A DNA stretch of 64,000 nucleotides from S5-327 sp965116015. Lineage in GTDB: Bacteria; Chloroflexota; Dehalococcoidia; Lucifugimonadales; Australimonadaceae. The stretch spans positions 2,324,060 through 2,388,059 of the forward strand of contig OZ220477.1 in assembly GCA_965116015.1 (NCBI GenBank). The letters run 5' to 3'. The notes beneath the pieces were generated by a model that was not told the origin of the DNA, searched no databases, and was given only the letters and a program-made list of their open reading frames with translations. The position numbers and the translations under genes were made by a program. Of the stretch, positions 32,467 to 40,888 are shown in pieces; position 1 is the stretch's first letter, and each line of letters starts with the position of its first letter.

Positions 32467-33843
32467 ATGGACGAGCGCATCCGCGACCGTATCGATTCGG
32501 TGCTGAAAGCTGCTGCGGGCCAGTACATCGAGATTCACGTCGAAGAAGCAGCCTCCTCCCACATCCGCTACAGAGGCCGCGACCTCGAAGAGATCGGGCG
32601 CGGAAGCGCGCTCGGCGGCAACGTCCGCGCCCTTGCCGGAGGCGGATGGGGGTTCGCCTCCTTCAACGACCTGAACGACCTGGAGCGAAAAGTCCGCCAG
32701 GCTGTCGACCAGGCGCGCATCATCGGCGGCGACCGCATCGAACTCGCCGAAGTCCCAACCGTCGTCGACCACGTTCCGCCCGTCGTAGGACACGACCCCA
32801 CAACGCTCGCGCTCGCCGACAAGAAAGGCGTGCTCGACGAATACGTCGGAATAATGATGGGCGCGCCCGGCGTGCAGTCGGCAACCGTCGGCTACGCCGA
32901 TGGACGCCGCCGTATGGTGTACGCAAACTCCGAAGGCTCATACGTCGACCAGGAGCGGATCGACGTGAACCTCCGGCTGAACGCGCAAGCGCGCAACGGC
33001 GCCGACGTGCAGCAGTACGGCGTTAGCCTGGGGAGCCTCGGCGATTTCGAATTCGTTATGGGCCTGCACGAGAACGCGCAGGAGGTCGCCGAGAAGGCCG
33101 TCGCCCTGCTCGACGCTCCGGAAGTGAAGGGGGGCGAGTACACCGTAGTGCTCGACCCCATCCTCGCGGGCGTGTTCATCCACGAAGCGTTCGGCCACCT
33201 CTCGGAAGCCGACCACATCTACGCCGAGCCGCGCCTGCAAGAGCTGATGAAACCCGGCAAGCGGTTCGGCGGAGCGCACCTCAACGTCAAGGACGGCGCG
33301 ACAGTCCCGAGCGCCTCCCTCCGCGGCTCCTACGTCTACGACGACGAGGGCGTTCAGGGACAGGAAACCGACCTCATCCGCGAGGGCGTCCTCGTCGGGC
33401 GCCTGCACTCGCGCGAAACGGCGGCGAAGCTCGGCGAGCGCCCCACCGGCAACGCGCGCGCCCTCAACTACCGGTTCGCCCCCATCGTCCGTATGACGAA
33501 CACGTTCATCGTTCCCGGCGAATCAAGCGTCGACGACCTGTTCGCCGGCGTCGAGGACGGCCTCTACGTGAAGAACTGGTACGGCGGCATGACGTCAATG
33601 GAGATGTTCACCTTCTCAGCCGGCGAGGCGTACCGCATCCGCAACGGCCAGATCGCTGAGCTGTGCCGGCCCGTGATGCTCTCCGGCAACGTGTTCTCCA
33701 CGCTCCACAACATCGACGCCATCGCCGGCGATCTGGAGATGAACGAGGGCGGCGGATGCGGAAAGGCGGGGCAGAGCCCCCTCCCAGTCTCGAACGGCAG
33801 CCCCCACATCCGCATTCGGCAGTGCCTCATCGGGGGAGCGTAG
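32467..33843 (+). CDS. tldD: TldD family metalloprotease subunit
   Basis: The product is 458 aa, the normal TldD length. The zinc motif HEAFGH (in AGVFIHEAFGHLSEADHIY) identifies the catalytic subunit. Other family blocks are GSYVYDDEGVQGQ and NTFIVPGESSVDDLFAGVEDGLYV. TldD and TldE form a heterodimeric protease that trims unfolded or modified peptides. tldE follows directly. Confidence 0.93.
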   Translation: MDERIRDRIDSVLKAAAGQYIEIHVEEAASSHIRYRGRDLEEIGRGSALGGNVRALAGGGWGFASFNDLNDLERKVRQAVDQARIIGGDRIELAEVPTVVDHVPPVVGHDPTTLALADKKGVLDEYVGIMMGAPGVQSATVGYADGRRRMVYANSEGSYVDQERIDVNLRLNAQARNGADVQQYGVSLGSLGDFEFVMGLHENAQEVAEKAVALLDAPEVKGGEYTVVLDPILAGVFIHEAFGHLSEADHIYAEPRLQELMKPGKRFGGAHLNVKDGATVPSASLRGSYVYDDEGVQGQETDLIREGVLVGRLHSRETAAKLGERPTGNARALNYRFAPIVRMTNTFIVPGESSVDDLFAGVEDGLYVKNWYGGMTSMEMFTFSAGEAYRIRNGQIAELCRPVMLSGNVFSTLHNIDAIAGDLEMNEGGGCGKAGQSPLPVSNGSPHIRIRQCLIGGA

Positions 33844-35180
33844 CCATCGATTCCCACGCCGACACCCCCGCCGTCGCCGCGCGCATCCTCGAGCTCGCCT
33901 CAGCCGTAGCCGACCAAGCCGAGGTCTTCTACGTTGAATCCTCCTCGACCCCGGCCCACTTCGAGGCCAACGCCGTGAAGGGCGTCGACGCCAACGACGC
34001 AGCCGGCGCTGCGCTCCGCCTCATCAAGAACGTCCGCATCGGATTCGGCTCCACCTCGAACCTCGAAGACCCTCAAGCCCTCGTCGACGCCGCGCTCGAA
34101 ACAGCTCCGTTCGGCGCCGAAGCGAAATTCAACTTCCCCGGCCCGCAGTCCTACCCGGACGTTTCAGTCTATGACAGCTCAGTGGAGAGCATCGTCCTCG
34201 AAGAGATGACAGCCCTCGGCGAACGAGTCATCGCCGAACTGCGCGCTCACTCCCCAGAGGCCCAGATCGAGGGCAGCGTCTCCAAGTCCACCTCCCGCAT
34301 CGCGCTGCTCAACAGCAACGGCGGCAAGATGAACTACGCGCGCTCACGCTCGAGCGCAGGGTTCGAGGCCACGATCATCCGCGGCGAAGATATGCTCTTC
34401 ACGTTCGACAGCGTCTCCTCGATCGCCCCCGTAACCGACCCCTCCGAAATGATCGCGTCCGTGTTGCGCCAGCTGGAATGGGCGCGAGACGCCGCCCGCG
34501 TCGACACGGCAACGATGCCCGTCATCCTTATGCCGCAGGCGGTCTCGCAAGCGCTCCTCTCCCCCCTGCTCGCCGGTCTGAACGGCAAAACCGCGCTCCA
34601 GGGAACCTCCCCCCTCATCGGACGCCTCGGCGAACGCATCGTCGACGAACGATTCAGCCTCGCCGACGACGCAACGTTCATCGGAGCGCTCGCCGGCCGC
34701 CCGGGCGACGACGAGGGCGTCGCGAGCCGGCGGCTCCCCCTCGTGGAGGCGGGCGTCGCGCGGACATTCCTCTACGACCTGCAGACAGCCGGCCAGGCGG
34801 GCGTGGAGAGCACAGGATCGGGCGAGCGCGGCGTCGGATCGCTCCCCGGGCCGTCCACGTCGGCGCTCGTGGTCGGCGAGGGCGACGCCCCGCTCGACGA
34901 TATGATCGCCCAGATGGAAGAAGCCCTCATCGTCGAGGCGATGCTCGGCGCCGGACAGAGCAACGTGCTCGGCGGCGACTTCAACGCCAACGTGCTGCTC
35001 GGCTACAAGGTCGAGCGCGGCAAGGTGGCTGGCCGCGTCAAAGACACGATGATCTCCGGCAACGCCTACAGAGCGCTCAACAACATCATCGCCATCGGCA
35101 GCGAGCGGCGCTGGATGCACGGCGGGCTCCTAGCCCCGCCCATCGCTATCGGAGGCGTCTCCGTTTCAGCGAAGAGGTAG
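33822..35180 (+). CDS. pmbA: TldE/PmbA subunit of the TldD-TldE protease
   Basis: About 450 aa. Family blocks are RIGFGSTSNLEDPQALVDAALE, the C-terminal NVLGGDFNANVLLGYKVERGKVAG and VKDTMISGNAYRALNNI. It lacks the HExxxH motif, as expected for TldE. The start is uncertain. A GTG at 33822 lies inside tldD. A well-placed GGGGAG followed after 8 bases by ATC (33846) matches better where homology begins, which would mean a rare ATC start. Confidence 0.88.
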   Translation: MPHRGSVAIDSHADTPAVAARILELASAVADQAEVFYVESSSTPAHFEANAVKGVDANDAAGAALRLIKNVRIGFGSTSNLEDPQALVDAALETAPFGAEAKFNFPGPQSYPDVSVYDSSVESIVLEEMTALGERVIAELRAHSPEAQIEGSVSKSTSRIALLNSNGGKMNYARSRSSAGFEATIIRGEDMLFTFDSVSSIAPVTDPSEMIASVLRQLEWARDAARVDTATMPVILMPQAVSQALLSPLLAGLNGKTALQGTSPLIGRLGERIVDERFSLADDATFIGALAGRPGDDEGVASRRLPLVEAGVARTFLYDLQTAGQAGVESTGSGERGVGSLPGPSTSALVVGEGDAPLDDMIAQMEEALIVEAMLGAGQSNVLGGDFNANVLLGYKVERGKVAGRVKDTMISGNAYRALNNIIAIGSERRWMHGGLLAPPIAIGGVSVSAKR

Positions 35181-35183
35181 CCT

Positions 35184-36119
35184 ATGAGCCTCGGCGATGT
35201 CGTCGACAAGCTGGTCAACCCCGACATTGAGCTGAAACCGCCGCTTCTCAGCAAGCTGAGCGCGCTCTTCTCCGACGACCAGCAGGAGCTCCGCGGCGCC
35301 TGGCCCGGCATACCCGCCGCGCGCCGGCTCCACATCGTCGAGCGCATCGTGGAGCTCGCCGAAGACAACATCGCCTTCGACTTCGTCCCCGTGCTCTGTT
35401 GCGCCCTCGAAGACGACGACGCCCAAGTGCGCGCCGCCGCCGCAGCCGGCCTCTGGGAAACCGGCGACAGGCTCGTCATCGCGCCCCTCCTGGCAATGCT
35501 CGACGCAGACGAATCGCGCGAGGTCCGCGCAGCCGCCGCCACAGCCCTCGCGCACTTCGTCGACCTCGCCGAAGACGGCAAACTCATCGAACGCGACGCC
35601 GCGCGCCTGCGCAAGGCGCTGTTCCAAGCGCTCGAGAACGAAAACGAAGAACCGCTCGTGCGGCGCCGCTCCCTCGAGGCAATCGCCCCCGTCGCCGACT
35701 CCTGCGTCGCCGGGTGGGTGCGCTGGGCTTACGCCTCCGGCGACCCAGGGTTCCGGCAGAGCGCCCTCTACGCTATGGGGCGCACGTGCGCCGCAACCTG
35801 GCTCCCTTTCGTTATCGACGAGATGCGGAGCCTCGATCCCGCAATGCGCTACGAGGCCGCGAACGCCGCGCGCGGCATCGCTGAGCCAGAGTCGCTCCCA
35901 ACCCTGCACGAACTCGTCAGCGATGAAGACGCCCAAGTCGCCGTCGCCGCCGTTATGGCCATCGGCGGCATCGGCGGCTCCATAGCCAGGAAACTCCTCA
36001 GGCAGTACGTCGAAACAGGAGAGAGCTTCGTGAGCGAGGCGGCGGAAGAAGCCCTCGCCGGTATGGACAACGACGACGCGGCGTTCACAATGCTCGCGCT
36101 CCCGCAGGAGGACGACTAG
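35184..36119 (+). CDS. HEAT-repeat protein
   Basis: The product is 311 aa composed of about seven HEAT-like helical pairs, such as FVPVLCCALEDDDAQVRAAAAAGLWETGD, LLAMLDADESREVRAAAATALAHF and TLHELVSDEDAQVAVAAVMAIGGIGG. It is cytoplasmic with no signal peptide. It follows tldE by 3 bases and precedes the Nudix gene by 3 bases, so the four or five genes form one operon. The role is presumably protein interaction. Confidence 0.82.
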   Translation: MSLGDVVDKLVNPDIELKPPLLSKLSALFSDDQQELRGAWPGIPAARRLHIVERIVELAEDNIAFDFVPVLCCALEDDDAQVRAAAAAGLWETGDRLVIAPLLAMLDADESREVRAAAATALAHFVDLAEDGKLIERDAARLRKALFQALENENEEPLVRRRSLEAIAPVADSCVAGWVRWAYASGDPGFRQSALYAMGRTCAATWLPFVIDEMRSLDPAMRYEAANAARGIAEPESLPTLHELVSDEDAQVAVAAVMAIGGIGGSIARKLLRQYVETGESFVSEAAEEALAGMDNDDAAFTMLALPQEDD

Positions 36120-36122
36120 CCG

Positions 36123-36572
36123 GTGGCGCGAAAAGAGAACGTCGCGGAGGCCGTCTCCGCGGGAGGCGTCGTCTACAGCAATAGCGGCGGCGGCGTGAAG
36201 GTCGTCATCTGCGGGCGCGTCGAGTCAGGACTTTGGGCCCTTCCCAAGGGCACGCCGAACAGCGGCGAAACGCTCGAACAGACAGCCCTCCGCGAAGTTA
36301 GCGAAGAGACAGGCCTCGAGGTCGCCATCGAGTCTCCTCTCGGCCACATCGAGTACTGGTTCGCCCGCCAGACGCAGCGCATCCACAAACGCGTCTACTT
36401 CTTCCTGATGTCCGCGCGCGGCGGCTCGTTCGATGGCCACGACCCCGAGTTCGACATCGTCGAGTGGGCCCCGGCTGACTACGCGCTTGCGACCCTCTCC
36501 CACAAGACCGAGCGCGAGATCGTCCGCCGCGCCCTCGATGCGCTCGGCCGCAGAGAGGCCGCCCGTGGCTGA
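36123..36572 (+). CDS. Nudix hydrolase
   Basis: The product is 149 aa with a GTG start. The Nudix box is complete: GTPNSGETLEQTALREVSEETGL (G-x5-E-x7-REVxEExGL). The preceding AGGVVYSNSGGGVKVVICGR is the usual first strand pair. Substrate could be a nucleoside diphosphate derivative such as Ap4A. The last codons overlap the start of the following GNAT gene. Confidence 0.88.
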   Translation: MARKENVAEAVSAGGVVYSNSGGGVKVVICGRVESGLWALPKGTPNSGETLEQTALREVSEETGLEVAIESPLGHIEYWFARQTQRIHKRVYFFLMSARGGSFDGHDPEFDIVEWAPADYALATLSHKTEREIVRRALDALGRREAARG

Positions 36573-37098
36573 AACCGTCGCCCGCGGCCAGAAAGTCGCC
36601 ATCCGCGTCAAGCGCATCGAAGACAGCGAAGACGACCACCGCTGGCGCTCCGACCCCGAGCTGGCCGAGCTCGACGCCACGCTGCCCCTCCGCCAGTCCC
36701 TCCAGGACTACATCCGCGATTACCGCAGCGAGCTAAGCCATCCAACCCCGTGGGTGCGCCGCTACGCCATCGACACTCTCGACGGACGCCACATCGGCAA
36801 CTGTATGGTGTACGACATCGACGCCGTCCAGGGCCAGTGCGAGCTCGGCATCCTGATAGGCAACCGCGACTACTGGGGCGGCGGATACGGACGAGAAGCG
36901 CTCCGGCTCCTCATCGCCGAGTGCTTCAGAATGCCGTCGATGCAACTGCTCTACCTCCACACGCTCGAGTGGAACGCGCGGGCGCGCCGCGCGTTCGCCG
37001 CCTGCGGATTGCGCGAAGTCGGCCCACTCCGCCGCTCAGGACGCAACTTCATCCGTATGGAGATTACCCGCGAGGAGTGGGAGGCGCAGCGGGAGTAG
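36565..37098 (+). CDS. GNAT-family acetyltransferase (RimJ/RimL-like)
   Basis: The product is 177 aa from the GTG at 36565, which has AGAGAGG upstream and overlaps the Nudix stop. The acetyl-CoA block is LGILIGNRDYWGGGYGREALRLLIAECF. The later part (LHTLEWNARARRAFAACGLREVG) matches RimJ/L-type enzymes that acetylate proteins or small amines. It is the last gene of the tldD operon. Confidence 0.82.
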   Translation: MAETVARGQKVAIRVKRIEDSEDDHRWRSDPELAELDATLPLRQSLQDYIRDYRSELSHPTPWVRRYAIDTLDGRHIGNCMVYDIDAVQGQCELGILIGNRDYWGGGYGREALRLLIAECFRMPSMQLLYLHTLEWNARARRAFAACGLREVGPLRRSGRNFIRMEITREEWEAQRE

Positions 37099-37114
37099 CC
37101 CGCCCCTCGAACGC

Positions 37115-37537
37115 TCAACTTGCCGGGAGCGCGACGACCGCCTCGCCCGTGGTGGTTCTCGCGCCGGCCCCGTTCTCGATCCACACCTCGCAGCGCACCG
37201 TCCCCGCAGACTCGTCCTTCTCGGCGACCACGCCCCTGCAAGTGAGCGTATCCCCGGGCGCATCCATCTCGCGGTAGCGGACAGCAAGCGACCGCAGCGC
37301 GCCGTCCGCCCCTGCCCAGTCGGTGACGAGCTGCCCCAGGAACGCGCTCTTCAGCGCGCCATGCAGGATAACCCCCGGCAGATTCTGCGCCCGCGCAAAC
37401 TCCTGATCGTAGTGAATCTCGTAGAAATCGCCGGATGCTCCAGCGTACATCACGAGCTGCCGGGTAGTCGGCTGCTTCACCAGCGGCGGCAGCTCGTCGC
37501 CTAGCGCGACATTCCGCAAAGTGGGGCGAGCGCTCAC
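37115..37537 (-). CDS. MaoC-like (hot-dog) dehydratase
   Basis: The product is 140 aa. The hydratase signature is present: YAGASGDFYEIHYDQEFARAQNLPGVILHG carries the catalytic Asp and His. MaoC-type enzymes hydrate enoyl-CoA thioesters. It overlaps the upstream N-terminal-domain gene by 4 bases, so the two probably form the two halves of one double-hot-dog enzyme. It is convergent with the GNAT gene. Confidence 0.85.
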   Translation of the reverse strand: MSARPTLRNVALGDELPPLVKQPTTRQLVMYAGASGDFYEIHYDQEFARAQNLPGVILHGALKSAFLGQLVTDWAGADGALRSLAVRYREMDAPGDTLTCRGVVAEKDESAGTVRCEVWIENGAGARTTTGEAVVALPAS

Positions 37538-37956
37538 GCCGCAGGCATCCTGATGGTCGTATTGCGCTGAGTCGCGGCGAACTCCCCCCGCTGATTCGCA
37601 TACTCCGTCAGATACGTCGCTATCAGCATCGGCCCCATACGCCCCTCACGCTCAACAAGCGCCTCGAGCTGCGTCGAGTACGTAATCGTGTCCCCCGCCC
37701 GGACGGGAACGCCGTACGTCCATTCGCTCCCCCCGTCGAGCGCCCGCGGCACGGAGTCGCCGTCCGGGAGCGCGGGAATAGCGCGCCCGATCGAGCGCAG
37801 GAACGTAGGAGGCGCGATGTCCGGGAAGAGCGGATTCCCGTCGCCGATCGCCGCCGCGAACCGCTCGACGGCGCCCCGCTCGACAACTGCCTGCTGCGCC
37901 TCCCCCCGAGCGCCCACAGCGGCGCGCATCGCGGCGGTGACAATGGAGTCGGTCAT
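37534..37956 (-). CDS. N-terminal MaoC-like (FAS1-type dehydratase) subunit
   Basis: The product is 140 aa from the ATG at 37956 (GAGG upstream). It matches the non-catalytic N-terminal hot-dog: ERFAAAIGDGNPLFPDIAPPTFLRSI and WTYGVPVRAGDTITYSTQLEALVER. In related enzymes this half binds the CoA moiety while the second half carries the active site. ATGA overlap with the MaoC gene supports a fixed 1:1 complex. Confidence 0.8.
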   Translation of the reverse strand: MTDSIVTAAMRAAVGARGEAQQAVVERGAVERFAAAIGDGNPLFPDIAPPTFLRSIGRAIPALPDGDSVPRALDGGSEWTYGVPVRAGDTITYSTQLEALVEREGRMGPMLIATYLTEYANQRGEFAATQRNTTIRMPAA

Positions 37957-38059
37957 ACTTTGCATCCTCGGAATGGCTGCCAGCCTAGCGTCCCGCCGCA
38001 CGCCGCGTCGACGCCGCGCCGCGCGGGCTGCTGGCAGCCGCTCTCCCAGATGCTGGCCA

Positions 38060-38908
38060 TTAGAGTCCCCCGCCCAGCATCATAAGCTCGTCGAGGCCGA
38101 TACCACACGCCTCCATCGCCGGCGTCAGAGCGGCCAGCGCGCTCAAGTCAAACTCGTTGTTCGGGAACAGATTCATAATCGCGTCCGGCCCCCCAAGCTG
38201 ATCCACCACGCACTGCATCTGCTCAGGATCGCCCCCGCCAAACGCCATAGCCTCCTCCTCGTTCATGCAGAGCATCAGCCGTATGGTCGTGGGAAGCGCG
38301 GATACGAGAGGCTCATCCTGCGCTCCCGCCATGAAGAGGCTGGGATCCTCCGCCGCGAGCGCATTGATGCACTCCCGCGTCTCCGGACTCGGCCCCCCGA
38401 TTCCTGCAAACATCCCCGCGATCGCGAGACCAACGAAACTCTCCTGCGACAGGCACTCCTCAGGAAAGTCGGCGGCCGCCATTGCCGCCGGCGAATCTCC
38501 AAAAGCCGGAGCATTCTGCATCGCATCGAACGCATCCTGCCCCACTGCGTCCCGGATGCAGGCGGACTCGCTCTCCGGAAGCGCGCTCAGAATATCGCCC
38601 ACCGTCGACTCGGGAGTGAGAACCAGCTCGTTCACCGACCCTCCCCCACCTGTCGGAGACATCGCCGTCGCTTGCGGCGCGGGCGTTGGCGTGGGCGGCG
38701 GCGTAGGAGTCGCTGTGGGTGTGGGCGTGTGCGTAGGCGTCGGGGTAGGAGTCGCCGTTGGCGTCGGCGTAGGCGGCACAGGAGTCGGCGTTGGCGTCGG
38801 CTCACTGCACGCCGCCCCGAGAGCCGCAATCGCAAGCATCACAGCAACGAGCGCGACAGCTTCGCCGCGCGAGTGGAACCGGAAAACAGTGGGCATAAGC
38901 GCATACAT
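38060..38908 (-). CDS. Lipoprotein with Thr-Pro linker and cysteine-rich helical domain
   Basis: The product is 282 aa. A signal peptide ends in the lipobox AALGAAC. About 40 residues of TPTPTP-type linker follow. The C-terminal domain (about 190 residues) is helical with regularly spaced cysteines (ESACIRDA, EECLSQES, TRECINAL, LMLCMNEEE, MQCVVDQL, MEACGIG), which would form extracellular disulphides. No known family is recognised. The linker matches the style of the surface proteins after 45 kb. Confidence 0.7.
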   Translation of the reverse strand: MYALMPTVFRFHSRGEAVALVAVMLAIAALGAACSEPTPTPTPVPPTPTPTATPTPTPTHTPTPTATPTPPPTPTPAPQATAMSPTGGGGSVNELVLTPESTVGDILSALPESESACIRDAVGQDAFDAMQNAPAFGDSPAAMAAADFPEECLSQESFVGLAIAGMFAGIGGPSPETRECINALAAEDPSLFMAGAQDEPLVSALPTTIRLMLCMNEEEAMAFGGGDPEQMQCVVDQLGGPDAIMNLFPNNEFDLSALAALTPAMEACGIGLDELMMLGGGL

Positions 38909-39103
38909 AAGAGAGCGCGTCCTTTCTCCCCGGATGGACGGCTGGAGACAACCCGCTCCTCTGCCGCCGCCAACATTCTACGCGCCGACGCTAGCGCCCT
39001 CATAGCGCATTCCCTAGCGCTCTTCGCTGAATCTCGCGCTCTCTCCGCCATCCCGTGCAGCGGAACCTCGCGCAGGGAACGCGCAAGCGGGAATCGTCCT
39101 GCG

Positions 39104-39133
39104 TTGACCCTCAACTGGAAGCGGCGCTAGCCT
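39104..39133 (+). promoter_or_regulatory. tRNA-Trp promoter
   Basis: TTGACC (39104-39109) and TAGCCT (39128-39133) are 18 bases apart. The tRNA begins 10 bases after the -10 box. Confidence 0.65.
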
Positions 39134-39143
39134 TGAGTCACGC

Positions 39144-39219
39144 AGGAGTGTAGCTCAGCTGGCAGAGCGGCGGTCTCCAAAACCGCAGGCCGAGGGTTCG
39201 AATCCTTCCACTCCTGCCA
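39144..39219 (+). tRNA. tRNA-Trp (CCA)
   Basis: A 76-base cloverleaf with 7-bp acceptor stem (AGGAGTG/CACTCCT), D arm AGCTCAGCTGGCAGAGC, anticodon loop CTCCAAA and T arm GAGGGTTCGAATCCTTC. The 3' CCA is encoded. Anticodon CCA reads UGG. Confidence 0.95.
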
Positions 39220-39392
39220 CTCCTTATCGCCACTTACGCTTGCGCCGCGCTCCCAATCGACCGGTCGTCCCCCACCTTACGCGAGCCCCGCGCCCGATTG
39301 ACCAATGACCGATATTGACCAACAGGACGCCGGATAGAGTGGCGCCCTCCGCCCCTCACGCTCTAGAATAAGAAGCGCCGCCGTTCGAACCT

Positions 39393-39479
39393 GCGCAGGT
39401 GGTGGAATAGGTAGACACGCTGTCTTGAGGGGGCAGTGGGAGTGATCCCGTAAGAGTTCAAATCTCTTCCTGCGCACCA
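39393..39479 (+). tRNA. tRNA-Leu (GAG)
   Basis: An 87-base class II tRNA with acceptor stem GCGCAGG/CCTGCGC, anticodon stem CTGTC/GGCAG with loop TTGAGGG, a long variable arm, T loop TTCAAAT and encoded CCA. Anticodon GAG reads CUC and CUU. No canonical promoter is recognised directly upstream. Confidence 0.95.
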
Positions 39480-39606
39480 ACCTCCCTCCCCGTACTCTCC
39501 TCCCCAAACCCTCCCTGAAAGCGGGTAGGGCGCTTCGCCAAGCGCCCGCCGCTGCGCCCCTGGAACCCGCGCCACGAATCCCACCATCCTCCGCCGGAGG
39601 CCGCGT

Positions 39607-40659
39607 ATGCCCACCATCCCCCACCCCCGACTCCAAACCATCGCCGACCGCCTCCTCCAATGCGCCGGAGCCTCCCCCGAAGAATCCGGAATCATCGCCC
39701 GGCACGTCGTCGGCGCCAACCTCGCAGGACACGACTCCCACGGCGTCATCCAGATCCCCGCGTACATCGACCGCATCAGGCGAGGCCACATCGTCCCCGG
39801 AGCCCCCATCGACATCGTGCAGGAAACGCCCTCAACCACCGTCGTCGACGGCCACTGGGGATTCGGCTACGTCGTCTCCGAGCACGCGATGCGCCTCACT
39901 ATCGACAAGGCCCGCTCGCAAGGAGCCGCCGCCGCAACCGTCTACCGCCAGAGCCACGTAGGACGCGTCGCCGACTATCCCCTTATGGCTGTCCGACAAG
40001 GCTGCATCGGCCTGATGACCGCCGACTCCGGACGCACCGCCAAAGCCGTCGCCCCCTTCGGAGGCCGGGAGCCTCGCCTCGGCACCAACCCCATCTGCGT
40101 CGCCGTCCCCAGCAACCTCGACGGCCCCCTCTTCATCGATATGGCCACCAGCGCCGTCGCAGCCGGCAAAGTCGAGCTCGCCAGCGCCCGCGGCGCGCCC
40201 ATACCCGAAGGATGGGTTGTCGACAGCAACGGCAACCCCACGACAGATCCCGACGTCCTCCGCGGGCAGGGAGGCGCCCTCCTCCCCCTCGGCGGCTCCG
40301 AAGGCTACAAGGGCTACGGCCTCTCCGTCATCGTCGAGATCCTCTCCGGCATCCTCACCGGCCTGGGATTCGGCCACGACCCCCGGGGGTTCCACAACGA
40401 CGGCTGCTTTATGGCCGTCTTCAACGTCTCCGCCTTCCGTCCCCTCGACGAGTTCAAACAACAGGTGACCGACCTCGCAGCCTACCTCAAAGCGTCAGAG
40501 CGCGCCGCCGGATTCGACGAGATCCTCTACCCCGGCGAGATCGAGAGCCGCGTCGCCCAACGACGCCTCGTAGACGGCGTCTTCGTCGAAGACGCCACAT
40601 GGGGAAAGCTAACCCAGCTCGCCGCAGAATACGGAGTCGCCAGCGAACTCGAACTCTGA
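39607..40659 (+). CDS. LDH2/malate dehydrogenase family oxidoreductase
   Basis: The product is 350 aa. Family blocks are NLAGHDSHGVIQIPAYIDRI with the active-site His, YRQSHVGRVADYPLMAV, GREPRLGTNPICVAVPS and EGYKGYGLSVIVEILSG. Members reduce 2-oxoacids such as malate, ureidoglycolate or 2,3-diketogulonate with NAD(P)H. It stands alone between tRNA genes. An 8-bp hairpin (39528-39547) lies in its leader. Confidence 0.88.
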   Translation: MPTIPHPRLQTIADRLLQCAGASPEESGIIARHVVGANLAGHDSHGVIQIPAYIDRIRRGHIVPGAPIDIVQETPSTTVVDGHWGFGYVVSEHAMRLTIDKARSQGAAAATVYRQSHVGRVADYPLMAVRQGCIGLMTADSGRTAKAVAPFGGREPRLGTNPICVAVPSNLDGPLFIDMATSAVAAGKVELASARGAPIPEGWVVDSNGNPTTDPDVLRGQGGALLPLGGSEGYKGYGLSVIVEILSGILTGLGFGHDPRGFHNDGCFMAVFNVSAFRPLDEFKQQVTDLAAYLKASERAAGFDEILYPGEIESRVAQRRLVDGVFVEDATWGKLTQLAAEYGVASELEL

Positions 40660-40707
40660 GCATCCCCGCTCCGCTCCCCGACAGTCGGAACCAGACAGCC
40701 CCGGCGA

Positions 40708-40737
40708 TTGACGCAAGCGCCTCCCGCTCGCTAAGCT
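40708..40737 (+). promoter_or_regulatory. tRNA-Cys promoter
   Basis: TTGACG (40708-40713) and TAAGCT (40732-40737) are 18 bases apart, the same spacing as the tRNA-Trp and rpmH promoters. Confidence 0.65.
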
Positions 40738-40751
40738 GACTCCTTAACAGC

Positions 40752-40827
40752 GGCGACGTAGCCAAGTGGCCAAGGCGGAGGTCTGCAAAACCTCTATCCG
40801 GCGGTTCGATTCCGCCCGTCGCCTCCA
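40752..40827 (+). tRNA. tRNA-Cys (GCA)
   Basis: A 76-base cloverleaf with acceptor GGCGACG/CGTCGCC, anticodon loop CTGCAAA, T arm GGCGGTTCGATTCCGCC and encoded CCA. Anticodon GCA reads UGC and UGU. Confidence 0.95.
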
Positions 40828-40888
40828 CCACGCCCCGCTCGACGCGCTCGCGAGCGCATCCCAAAGGATCCCAATTAGGACGGACGCT

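Noticed and set aside
39298..39340. TTGACC copies upstream of tRNA-Leu with TAGAGT as a promoter
   Set aside because: The spacings are 14 or 31 bases, outside the 17-18 seen for clear promoters here.
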